From NCBI GenBank assembly GCA_900155495.1, contig FTLJ01000895.1, forward strand, positions 1 to 17,924: a stretch of DNA of 17,924 nt, written 5' to 3'. Position numbers and translations under genes: made by a program. Under the pieces are notes generated by a model, which made no database searches, had not been told where the DNA came from, and saw only the letters and a list, made by a program, of their open reading frames with translations. Shown in pieces: positions 8,468 through 17,808 of this stretch. Each line of letters opens with the position of its first letter. The first letter of the stretch is position 1. The DNA comes from Porogramme epimiltina. Its lineage: Eukaryota > Basidiomycota > Agaricomycetes > Polyporales > Polyporaceae.

Positions 8468-11400
8468 TCACTGATCGTCCGACGCGTCAACCACAACCAA
8501 TTGCCCGTCATTCGTCGCAAGCGCTATCCGGTCTCCGCAAATGTCCCATCCTCCGCGCACTTCCCAGTGCCCCTGACCTGGGGTGAACCTATAGATAGAC
8601 GGAAGCCATCGCACACGACGACGATCCCCGTTGGACCCCGCGCGCCAAATCCATCCATCTGACTCCACATAGTAGCTCGAAAGCTGTGACGAAGCGACAT
8701 TGCCGGAATGAGGTGTGGTCTGGGAGGTGTCCCCGTCCTGCATGGGTGGCGAGCCGAGTTGTGGGATTGGGATGTATTCGTCATACGTGACAACCGCGCG
8801 ACCATCCGCGGAGAACACAATGTGGTTTACCAGACTGCTTGAACCCTCAGCGCGGGCGCTGCACGCGCATAGAAGACGGGGGGCGATCTTGTTTTGGATG
8901 GAGTCTTGGGTGGAGGCTGATCGGGTGTCCGTGGGTGGAGGATGTGAGGGAGAGATTGCCCATAGGAACGCCCTGCCGCGCTTGTTTGCTCCTACTATGC
9001 GCATGTCGTCCCAGGAGAACGAGATGGAGCTGATCTCATGGGTATGATTAATTTCCCATAAGAGGCTGTTCGATATGAGGTCGTAAAGGCGCAGAGTGGG
9101 ATAACCCTCCCTTCGGCGGAATATATCCAGGTTGGACGGATGTTGCTCAAATATGTCTAGGTTCACCCTTGGGAGTGACTCAGATCCTGAAATAGAGCTA
9201 TCATCGAAGGATGAGAAGAGGATGAGGTCTTTGCTTGACGAGGTCGCGAGAGCCCATATCTCACATTTCCCACGATGGATCTCCACCTCATGCCCTGTCT
9301 TTGCGTCCCAACCTCGGACTGTTCCATCCAATGAGCCAGAGATGAGCTGCCCAGAGTCCGGCGCGAACACCGTCCGCACCACCGCGTTCTCGTGTCCACG
9401 AAGGTCCGACGCTGAGTTGCTGTGTTCCCGATCATACAGGACAATGGAGTGATCCCTCCGGCCTGAAAGCGCGAGCAGAGACCCGTTCGACGACCATGAC
9501 AACGCAACGATCTTAGGAATGAGAGAAGTGGTGTCTGGAGGCTCCATGGTATCGACGACCTTCGAGGAAGACACGTCCCACACCTGCACCGTCCCGTCCT
9601 CAAGTGCCGCAGCGAGGACGTCGTTGTCGTGTGGCGAGAACGCGACCGCGCACACCGCACTCTGCACCCCGTCGCTCGTGGCTGCCGCGTCATCCGAGAC
9701 CCTAGCCCGCTGGCTCGCCTGCAACACGGCCGTGTACCAGGTGCGCACCGTTCTGTCGTGGGAGGAGACGAGGTTTGCGCCGTCGGGGGAAAATCGCAGG
9801 TGGAAGATTCCTTCCCCTCGAATTTGTTCGGATTCTCCGAGAGGCTCGCCGGTGGCGGGGTCCCAAAGACAAATTGAGGAGTCGGGATAGATGCTGCACC
9901 CGACAGCGAGGGAGTAGCCGTGAGGGGAGAAGTCGAGTGCCCAAACGTAGCCCGGGATCTCCAGCCGCCTGAGGGGATCGGAGCCCGAGGAGGCGTCCGC
10001 GGCCCACAGGACGACCGCGTTGCCGTCTCCGAGTCCGCATGCAATTATTTTGTCATCTGGAGAAATGGAAACGGCCTTGACCTGGGAGTCGTGTTGGAGG
10101 GTGCGAACGTGGGAGGTGCCTGGGAGGGACCAGATCCTGCACGTTTTGTCGTCGCTACTAGAGAGCAAGAAGGACCCGTCGCGCGAGAATACTACGGAAT
10201 TGACGTTACCAGAATGCACATTGAGGGTCGTTGCTGGTTCGAACTTGTCGGAGTCCAAGTTCCACAATTTGATTGTGTTATCACTGGAGCCTGAGGCGGC
10301 ATAACGGTCCTGGAAGGAGTACGCCACCGATAGGACCCGGCCCGAATGAGCCTTCTGTGACGCAAGGCATGCACCTGTCCGAACATCCCAGAGACGAACC
10401 ATCATGTCGTCTGACCCAGAAATGATTTCCTTGCCGTCGGGTGAGAAGGCCACACTGTTCACGTCATCCTCCACCTTGAGAACGACCACCTGTACACCTG
10501 TGCGAGCGTCCCATAGCCGTATCGAGCGGTCCCAGGAGGCGGTGGCGATTTGTGTGCCGTCAGGAGAATAAGCCGCACACAGGACTACGTTGCGGTGGCC
10601 CTCCATAGTGCTGACGCCTACGCTCCAATGATCTGGAAGCCCTATCAGTATCAGCCTGGCACCGCGCATTTCTTGAGCATACGTAGCCCTTATGCATGTG
10701 GGCATGGGGCACAACGAGAGCGCAGAGCTGTAAATTGTCGACGCAGAAGTACTGATTACGGAGTAGCACAACCGCACCATCCTCTCGCAGTCATACAGCA
10801 AGTCGACGGCATCTGTAGACGGACCCACTGGAAAAGACTAAAATAAAACAGTGAAGTGAATAGGCTGTCCCACAACGAGAGCCCCAGGAGCAACTTGACG
10901 TACATTCAAGGCTCGCCGAGCCATCTTCAAGATGTCGAAAACAATCTCCAATTCGCCCGTGAGGCTGAGTGCCTCCAGCCAGCGAAGTAGGTGTTTATGG
11001 GAGAATGTATTGACGAGCGCGAGAGCCTCGTTGTCCATCTTGGCCTGTACAAGATGGTGTGCCCAATGCCGGAGAGCATACAGAACGTATGGACGAATAC
11101 GATTACGCGCAGGCCCGGGAAGATTGGGGATTTTATGAGTTGAGTCGGAGATGTTGTCAAATTTGGGGTCACATTCAAGGACTGTCGACGTCACTATTTG
11201 GAGGCAGCGTTTTGCGAGGACAAGATGTTGGTTCTTGGGCTCAACGCGGAGATCAGTCCGAGTGCACCTGGATGAATCGACCAGGAAGTCGGGGAAGGAA
11301 GGGTGAATGATCTGGATGACACCCGTGTCCGACTCAGGGAGGGCGATGACGGAGCTAAGCATCTCGAGGGTGATCTTTGATGTTCCCTCTGGTAATCCAA

Positions 11401-13924
11401 GGAGAGAATCGAGTGCTACGGAAGACACCTGGTCGCGCAAGAGTACCGTGGCGCCGACGATAGACTGCACCCTTGCTGTCTTCGTTTTCTTCGACTTGGC
11501 AGAAATCGCGGCGTCCAGGACACCAAGATATAGCTCGTCTAAAGGGGCAGTGGGTGAATCCTCGTCGGTTTTCACTATAGAGAGCACAATGTCGAGCTGT
11601 GTATCGGGGTCGGCTACCTCTGGGTCCATAACGAATTTGAGCGCGGTTGCAATGACAATGAATACACCGGAGGTGAGAGTCTTGAGTCGGGTGCGCTTTT
11701 CCGGACTCGGCCAGTTCTCGCCTTTGCGGTACACTTTTCGGATCTTTGATAATTGTTCGTCCATGTAGATGGCAACGTCGCGCAGCATAATATCGCGAGG
11801 GACCTCGTTGAGAGGAAAGATGTGAGTGTTCTTGCGGAGTAAGTCATACTGGCGGAATCCTTGGACAATGCGAGCTTCGGGGCGGCTGGTGATCACGAAC
11901 TTCAGTGGACGGAGGTCGTTGACAAACTCTGAAAGTGCCGTGAGGATGACAGAAACCACCGCCGTGTCGCGGCACTCGTCGAGCGCGTCGATGATGACCA
12001 CATATCTCTGGAGAGAGGTGCGTTCTGCAGCTGATATGACTCGCAATGGCTCGACAATTAGTTTCTCGACCTGGTCGCGCAGTAAAGACTGGTGTATTTC
12101 TGGGTGGATGGAGATAGCCTTAGCAACTTCTTCTGCGAAAGCCGGGTTGAGAAGTGAAAGCTGGTAAGCGATGGTAGGGAATATGAGCTGGACATTGCTC
12201 CGGTCCCCCGTGCGTGCACAAAAGAAGCTCGCGCCGAGGAGCTTCTCGCGGTCGCACAGGCGCGCCAGGGTTTGTGCAATCGTGGATTTTCCTGTCCCAG
12301 CAAGGCCATTGATCCATAGAATGAACGATGTCTTCGATATGTGAAAAGCGGGGTCGAGGACAGCTTCCTGTTCGTTTACGATCCACGACCACATCGACGA
12401 CAGGATTTCCCTCCTCGTGGACGGGGTGCATTCAGCACGGCCGCTCGCGCCGTCATCGAAGCGTGCCTCGCTCACGGAACGGAGCTTCTGGAGTGCTTCG
12501 TTCACGGAACGGAGTTTCTCGAGTGCTAGCAACTATAAGAGAGGAGCTGTAACAGTTCGACAGGAAACCTACCCGCGATAGTAGCGTCGTTTCGTCCCCG
12601 TTCTTGCATCTGTTTCTTCAATTCGGAAACTTGAGCATCGATCTTCTATCCAAGATCGCCCCGCATGTGAGTAGTATATTTAATGGAATTATGAGAAAAC
12701 CAACTTCAACAATGACCTGAGTGGAGAGCACTGTTTCGGTCTGGCACCGGGCAAACATATCGTGAATAATTCACTCCTGTTCGTTGCCATGGCTGGCTGA
12801 CATACCGTGAGGCCGTCAACGAGCAGCGATAACCTTTCAATGTATCCGTCAAGCTCTTGGGCGATATTGTCTGTCTGTACAATTTGCTTCGCTCGTCCGG
12901 GAAGACCTCGGACATCCAGCTCTCTCACGGCGGAAACAACTTGTGTTACACCCCTTCAACGTTCGTACATGGTCAAAAGTTAGCGTAAATCGAATTTCCC
13001 ATAAAGATAAACCTACTCATTGAAACGATTCAAACGATCAAGAAGTTCGGGGGAGCACTCTTGAGGATCGTGGAACTTCGCTGTCACTTGAACCAGCGGA
13101 CGGAAACGTTCTTCGAACGTCCGGATTATCTCGCTGTTCGAACTGTACTTCTGTAACAGGCATCAATATCCGCGCGCTCCAAATCTTCCAGGAACCGATC
13201 ACTGACCGAGTAGATCTCTAGGCACGCGATGACTGCTCCCAAAGCGGTTTGGAGAGGCGGAAGCGGAGAAGAAGCCTCCTTTGCGACCTTGAGCAGAGTA
13301 GATAGGCCTCCTAGCACCATCTTCTTTACATCAGGCGTTGTTCGCGTACGTCTGGCGGGAGGGGAGCCGTCGTCGGGCGTCGCATCGGAAGATTCCACAG
13401 CTCCTCCACCCGACTCCGTAGTAGTTAATTCCTGTGATGGAGAAGAACTTGACACGATTTCCGGAGGGGTGGGATGCTTATCAGGAGGATCTGGGTAGAC
13501 GAGGTCAACCGAGCCTAGAGGTGCAGTCGGAGCTCCCGCGCCTCCTTTGTTCTGTGTGATCGCACTGCCAGAAGCGCCTGGAGGCGGCGGAAGCGATGGA
13601 AAGATGCGTATGAGAAGACGAGGTAGTTGCTCGTGTCACAGTGGAATGTGATATTGACGCACCAGGATCCGCAGCTGTATTCTCTAGGGCCGTCGATAGA
13701 GACATGTTCGAAGAGAAGCGATTAGAGGCTTTTGCAGTCGAGGGATCCTGTATCGCATCCTTACGCCAGGGGTTTAATCGATGAGCCACCCTATTGATGG
13801 GGCTGTCCGTCGTTGCAGAGTGTAAGGATGCCTGCGCAGTGGACGAGCTATCTGATGGGAGCTCAGGGTCGGATGCTCCCCCAGGCCTCTTCACCTTGTT
13901 CTTTATTTTTCTGATGTGCCGCAT
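8468..13924 (-). CDS. NACHT-WD40 STAND protein (fungal NLR-like), 7 exons, 1659 aa
   Basis: Exons on the minus strand: 13924-13663, 13577-13207, 13150-13017, 12953-12806, 12645-12573, 12525-10904 and 10837-8468. They sum to 4980 nt, 1659 codons plus TGA, with every junction in phase. The ATG at 13924 begins MRHIRKIKNKVKR, a basic start. Residues 1 to about 130 are Ser/Thr/Pro-rich. About 135-330 is all helical and ends in a coiled-coil-like stretch. NACHT spans about 400-570: Walker A GLAGTGKS at 403-410, Walker B VVIIDALDEC at 505-514, and the sensor strand KFVITSRPE at 538-546. GVFIVIATAL (616-625) and HPSFPDFL (737-744) are typical of the arm that follows NACHT in this family. From about 946 to the end come roughly 14 WD40 blades (LWD/IWS endings), enough for two propellers. 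Known relatives act as nucleotide-switched sensors in non-self recognition or programmed cell death. The ligand cannot be told from sequence. No key motif is missing, so the gene looks intact. Confidence 0.93.
9120..9164 (-). repeat. Short 30-bp-period duplication inside a WD40 loop
   Basis: The 15-bp words at 9120-9134 and 9150-9164 match at 12 positions and are exactly 30 bp apart. They encode NLDIFEQHPS followed by NLDIFRRREG, in an enlarged loop before a blade that ends LRLYD. The period is the same ten codons as in the NACHT linker. Confidence 0.6.
10838..10903 (-). other. Intron 6 of the NLR gene (66 nt, separates NACHT arm from WD40 exon)
   Basis: The donor is GTACGT directly after the codon for Asn in MARRALN. 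The acceptor is TTTTAG and the next exon opens with SFPVGPSTDAVDLL. The length is a multiple of three. Without splicing the frame runs through 21 sense codons and stops at the TAG formed by the intron's own last three bases. A competing acceptor (TTCCAG, ending at 10828) would put the WD40 exon out of frame. Confidence 0.9.
12472..12531 (-). repeat. 30-bp tandem duplication in the NLR linker before NACHT
   Basis: Two adjacent 30-bp units, each opening on the plus strand with TCACGGAACGGAG, encode LEKLRSVNEA and LQKLRSVSEA. Part of a third, more diverged unit lies just below 12472. The second unit runs into the intron 5 acceptor region. The unit length is exactly ten codons, so gain or loss would keep the frame. 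The repeat sits in a helical, probably coiled-coil linker between the N-terminal bundle and NACHT. Confidence 0.8.
12526..12572 (-). other. Intron 5 of the NLR gene (47 nt)
   Basis: The donor is GTAGGT and the acceptor TTGCTAG. The junction gives NDATIA followed by ALEKLRSV, with phase 1 on both sides. The nearer acceptor TTATAG (ending at 12533) would put the NACHT exon out of frame, so it was not chosen. Confidence 0.8.
12646..12805 (-). other. Intron 4 of the NLR gene (160 nt, unusually long)
   Basis: The donor GTATGT follows the Thr codon of LLVDGLT. The acceptor GGATAG precedes KIDAQVSELKKQM. Both sides are phase 0, so a single intron works. It is AT-rich toward its 3' part (about 12660-12700). 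It is two to three times the length of the other introns, so a very small exon inside it cannot be excluded. Confidence 0.7.
12954..13016 (-). other. Intron 3 of the NLR gene (63 nt)
   Basis: The donor is GTAGGT with a branch-like GCTAAC about 30 nt before the acceptor. The acceptor is the less common GAAG. Splicing joins LLDRLNRFN to EGVTQVVSAVREL across a phase 2 codon, and all other frames here are closed. Confidence 0.75.
13151..13206 (-). other. Intron 2 of the NLR gene (56 nt)
   Basis: The donor is GTCAGT and the acceptor TGTTACAG. Splicing joins AVIACLEIYS to KYSSNSEIIRTFEE at phase 0. This restores a continuous helical segment and removes the stop that ends the unspliced frame near 13126. 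Confidence 0.8.
13578..13662 (-). other. Intron 1 of the NLR gene (85 nt)
   Basis: The donor is GTGCGT and the acceptor GCCTCCAG. The split Gly codon (G/GC) joins ENTAADP to ASGSAITQNKGG and moves into the only frame that stays open to the helical domain. The flanking sequence is low-complexity, so the exact sites are less certain than those downstream. Confidence 0.65.
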
Positions 13925-15404
13925 ACCGTGTAAGGATCTGGGGTCTGCGAAGAGCGTTCAGAGAGTGGAAGACGACAGGAATTTGGGATGGACCGCGAAC
14001 GCTGAGGGCACAGAGGAGTTCTTGATGGGGTTCGACTCGAAGATTCGAACACAAGTAAAGCCGCCGAAGGCGTGGTAGGATCCTAGGACGTAGTCTTGAT
14101 CACGGGACAGTCGCGACCTCGCACGTGAAGAGCGTGCAGACCGGCGTTATGAAGACGGAGACGTCGTTGACGTGGGGCGCGAGAACACCATGGGAACAAA
14201 TCTCGTGTGAAGCAAGCCCGTCGAACTCGGCGCTCGGTGGGTGGCGTGTTTCTGTGAACGAAACCCACTCCCAGTGTGTGATGTTTTGAAAGAAAGATAG
14301 CTTTCATAAGATACTAATACACATAGTCCTGCATTCATGAGGTCAGGTGCGAATGCCTAAACACTGCTCCCTCACGAGCTGAACGCACGCACCATTTGAG
14401 GATTCGAAGACACGGCGCATACTCACCGTGCGGATCATTTGCCCACTGATATCCGCACTCCCCACGGTGGGCGCCGCACGTGGGCTCTAGGAACCCATAC
14501 TCTCCGCACTATGAGCGCTCTCCCTGCGTCTCTCTTCAGATTTCATGCCAAAGGTCGTGATCTGTGGAGGGAAGGCCTCTCGCGCGATATACCGTTCTTG
14601 TCAATCTTGCCGTCTTGATTCAAAACGTTCGGGGGTCACTCAAAGAGCACATGCACCTGTTTCTCTGAAATATGAGTATACCCCTTGTCCGAAAACAGCA
14701 CCTTTCAATGTGGCCACGAGGTGGCAAAGGGCACTGGCATATCGATCGACAGGGACTGATCATGAGGCGCACGTGGGGGCGCACGGACTGCAGCTGAGGT
14801 GGGACCAACAGACCAGCATCCTTATGGAAGCATCAGAATGAAAGACATGGACGTAATAGAAAGCTCCTGCGGTCAGAGCAAGGCGAATGCGAGTACGCAA
14901 ACACACCAAAGAACGTCCAACGATGCGCTCGGAGCGGGCCGCGGAGGTCAGGAGCGACCGGGGGGTGATTCTTGCATGCACAGGACTAGAACGGAAGCCG
15001 AGGCACCTGCCAGCAGGTCGGCGGCGTGTGCCGCGGCAGCCTGCCCACGAGAGGGTGCCGGAGCCGAAAAGAATTGGGGCCTGGCAGCGTGACGGCTGCT
15101 GTCATCAGTGGCGTCACCTCCACTCCCGTCACACTTTCGCGCACTGTAGTGGGGCCGCCGTTGACTGAGCTTTGCTTGTCTTCAGCCATACAGTCGATCA
15201 TCGTATCGAATATCGACGTGCTGCTCTTGTTTCCCCACGCATCATATCATCCCTCAACATGGCCTTTCGATATACTGTCTTTTCCTAATCCACCGTGGCC
15301 CCTCACTGCGAGTATCGGTGTCATCACTGAATGCATATCTAAGATCCAAGTTCACCGCCTCCCTTTGCCTATGCAGACAGGAACGTAGAGCCCAGCCGAC
15401 TGCC
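13925..15404. other. Upstream flank of the NLR gene, no other gene assigned
   Basis: The NLR promoter should lie in the first several hundred bases on the minus strand, but I see no clear TATA or CCAAT. A TTCGCAG acceptor-like site about 25 nt upstream of the ATG would allow a 5'-UTR intron. Two unsupported candidates exist further out: a 70-codon minus frame starting MAEDKQSSVNGGPTTVRES (ATG at about 15189, stop at 14986) and a 98-codon plus frame at 14545-14841 starting MPKVVICGGKASRAIY. Neither has a domain or splice support. Inverted repeats are listed separately. Confidence 0.4.
14424..14469. promoter_or_regulatory. Nested inverted repeats about 500 bp upstream of the NLR start
   Basis: GTGCGGAT (14428-14435) pairs with ATCCGCAC (14451-14458). 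The overlapping CACCGTG (14424-14430) pairs with CACGGTG (14463-14469). The two hairpins cannot form fully at once. They could be protein-binding dyads or a cruciform-prone site. No function is shown. Confidence 0.3.
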
Positions 15405-15648
15405 TCACGGGAAGGCCGTCGGGGGAGGGGGGGCACCAGCGAGCCTGCGCGTGGCGCCGCCCGTGTCCCACGTTCTAGGGTGCGCGTGGAGGACCGCGCG
15501 GTCACGGCGGGGAGAGGGGCGGGCTTCGCGCGGTCTGGCGGCGCGACACCGCCGCGGCGGCGGAGAGGGCATTTTGTCTGAGGCCGTTTAAGGAGTCTCG
15601 AGTGCGGGTGGGAGGGGGGTCGTGCCGAGGGGCGGGCAGACAGTGACT
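15405..15648. repeat. Partial repeat copy (E), right half only
   Basis: It starts near GCGAGCCTGCGCG (15439, identical to 3596 in copy A) and runs to the alternative right end, with CGTTTAAG at 15585 and CGAGGGGCGGGCA at 15626. It abuts copy B with almost no spacer, in a head-to-tail arrangement. Confidence 0.6.
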
Positions 15649-16430
15649 AGTGAGCCGCCGCCCTACCGCTCGCGCGTCTACAAGCTACGCCCAACATTGG
15701 GCTGCGGAGCACCCGATCGCGCCTCGCGCGGGCCCCCACGACACAGTCCACAGCAACCCGCAAGGTCCAGAGCGGCCAGGACAGCGGGCACAGCGCACGA
15801 GGCCAGGCGCTAGCCATGGGAAGCGGCGGCAGTGACGTCGGGGGCCAGAGAGGCACGGCAGGCCCGCGCACATCGCCCCCCGATTTGGCGCGCACGAGCC
15901 GTCTTTGGATGTGTATGGCGGACCACAAGGGGACAGTGTGAGGTGTCTGGATGAGGGGCTCTGGGGGTTTGGTGCCGCCTGGTAGTGTATTGTCGGAGGC
16001 CCGTTGGTGGCGCGCGGTTCCTACGACCCATTGCCAAGCCCCCCACCAGCGTCCTCTTGCGTGTCGCACGCCGACCAAGAGCATTGCGCGTGCGTCCGAC
16101 TGCACCGTCTTCTGGGAGGCGTGCTTGGGAAAGTTTGTCTCGCGTGGATTAAGTACGAGCACAGCGCAGCATTGTAAGGGCGAACGAGCGGCGCGCGCTA
16201 CAAACGCCGCCCCAAGGCCACTCGGGAGGGTGAGGGGGCCGTCGGTAGCGGCCCGCGGCACTACCACGGCGGTTCGGGACGCGTGCAACCAGCGCCGCCG
16301 GTCCTCCAGGTTCCACTGCCTGGGGAGAGGCGCGTCGACAGGTGGAGAGGATCGTTTGGTCGATTAACCTCGGCGCTATGACGCCCTAGTACGCCGTTGG
16401 TCCTGCGCGGTGGAGAATAGGGTGACGCAC
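15649..16430. repeat. Repeat copy (B), lacking the left module
   Basis: It aligns over its length with 3387-4176: CGCCCTACCGC at 15659, the 18-bp word at 16072-16089, AGGCCACTCGGGAG at 16215, GGCGCGTCGACAGG near 16328 (GGCGCGTTGACAGG in copy A), and GAATAGGG near its end. A 213-codon open frame on the minus strand (15647-16288) has no ATG start. It matches copy A only across a frame change, so I do not call it a gene. Confidence 0.7.
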
Positions 16431-17055
16431 GTGCTCAGAGGGCGCGCGGGCAGGAGAGGTACCGGCGCGAGAATGACCGTGTTGAGCGGTCGACAGGGGC
16501 GGCACCTCGCGCACAGGGTCCAGATGTCCATGTCCATACGGCGGCCGACATGGCACACCACGTTTGTCGCTTCAACGGCGGCGGCGCGCAGGCCATGTTA
16601 CTCAGGTCCCGGGGACGCGATGATGGGCAGACCAGGAGCGGCGGGCGTAGGCTGGGTTCGGCGCAGGGTGCTAGTTGTGAAAGTGGGAGCGAAAGCGTGA
16701 TAGAGGAAACCCATGCAGTGTGTCAATTGGCTAAGCAGAAGAGGGGAGGGATGAGGGAGAGTGCGAGGTGCGTATTGAACGTGCTCGCGCGATTAGCCCA
16801 GCGCGATGGTCGCGCCAGGGCGTCTCTATCTAGAATTGCGCCTCCAACGGGTTCCAGAGGGAAAGCTGTTTGGGGGCAGATAATCGGTGCCGAGGAGACC
16901 ACGGTGGGCGACGCTTCCTCGTGTCGGGGGGGCTGATGGTCCGTCCTGGGCGGCGGCGGCGGCGGCGCGGCCGTGTCAAGCACGAGAGCCACGTGGCAGA
17001 CGTCCAGGGAACTGGTTGACTCTAATGCGCGCAGAGGGCCTTCAGGTGTCGCGGG
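16431..17055. other. Spacer between repeat copies B and C, no gene assigned
   Basis: Apart from the GGC tract and the minus-strand open frame 17069-16723 described at the copy C intron-like segment, I see no feature. The sequence shows no clear similarity to the stretch left of copy A's left module (before 2370), so the repeat's left boundary lies close to 17056. Confidence 0.4.
16949..16966. repeat. GGC trinucleotide microsatellite, six units
   Basis: Six uninterrupted GGC units lie between repeat copies B and C. In the minus-strand open frame described at 17070 they encode a short polyproline run. This is a simple length-variable tract. Confidence 0.8.
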
Positions 17056-17069
17056 GGGAGCGTCTTGAC

Positions 17070-17125
17070 CTGAAAGTAAGGCTTGTCAAAAACGGTCGAA
17101 GGTGTCAGGATGAGAACCGACTTAC
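17070..17125 (-). other. Intron-like segment in repeat copy C, counterpart of 2384-2438
   Basis: It begins GTAAGTCGG and ends TTACTTTCAG on the minus strand (56 nt), with TTGACA about 17 nt before the end. After the acceptor one frame stays open for about 115 codons to a stop near 16723 (reading QDAPPATPEGPLRALE, later a run of Pro, then APIICPQTAFPLEP). I recognise no domain. In copy A the first full codon of this frame is TAA, so at least one copy is non-coding or decayed. Confidence 0.45.
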
Positions 17126-17772
17126 AACGGGAAGAGAGTTAGGAATGTATCTGGCAGACATACAGACGCATCCGTTGAGATGATGGGGCACGCCAAGGAG
17201 CGCGTATAATGAGCGTCGGCACACGTTATAAGCACTATAGGCCATTGGGATTGAGGCCCGTGAATTAAACATTAGAAACCGGGGTCCAAAGCATTCAACA
17301 TAGACACCTACCGCCTCGATCGACCCGGTGCCCATGCCCCGTCGGTTTCCGCGCTTGACCGTTCTCCATCTTCAATCCGATGCGGAGGCCTTCAAACACC
17401 TCAACAGAGCACAATCCAACGACGCACGACTCGACGTCACCTCAACACCTCGCACACAGAGCGCCAGCCGCCGCCCTACCGCACCCGCACCTCCGATCCG
17501 AACCCAACGCTGCATCAAGATTCGACCATCGCGACCCGCACCGATCGCCGCCGCGCGACCCTTGACGATCCGCGGGGGCCGGGGCGACCAGGAAGACTGA
17601 CACAGCGCAGGCGGCGATGCGTCTGCCACGGGACGGGGCGGCAGCGGCGGCGTCGGTCCAGACCAGAAAGGAACCGGCGAGCCAGCGCGCGGCGCCGCCC
17701 GACGTGGCCCGCGCGCGGGGTCCTCGGGTGCGCGTGGCGCGCGGGCTGTGGCTGGGAGAGGGGCGCCAGGGT

Positions 17773-17808
17773 GGGCTTTGGCGCGGGCTTTGGCGCGGGC
17801 TTTGGCGC
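17773..17808. repeat. 12-bp tandem repeat, three exact units
   Basis: The unit GGGCTTTGGCGC occurs three times without change inside repeat copy C. No equivalent array is seen in copies A, B, D or E, so it expanded after the copies separated. It precedes a G-rich tract running to about 17860. Confidence 0.85.

Noticed and set aside
9163..10044. 293-codon open frame antiparallel-phase to the WD40 exon
   Set aside because: It overlaps the WD40 coding exon on the same strand in another frame and is explained as its shadow.
10838..10840. In-frame TAG read as a nonsense mutation splitting the NLR into a pseudogene
   Set aside because: It is the acceptor of a well-formed 66-nt intron (GTACGT to TTTTAG); removing it joins the two halves in frame and places the family's usual arm and first WD40 blade next to each other.
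14030..14050. GGTTCGACTC resembling a tRNA T-arm
   Set aside because: No acceptor stem, D-arm or anticodon arm can be folded around it. It is part of a GTTCGA/TCGAAC inverted repeat upstream of the NLR gene.
14545..14841. 98-codon plus-strand frame starting MPKVVICGG as an FAD/NAD-binding protein
   Set aside because: The start resembles a nucleotide-binding strand, but the glycine pattern needed after it is absent and nothing further matches an oxidoreductase.
15647..16288. 213-codon open frame on the minus strand within repeat copy B
   Set aside because: It starts at TTG with no ATG context, and its similarity to copy A passes through a frame change there. Matching residues follow from DNA similarity of the repeats.
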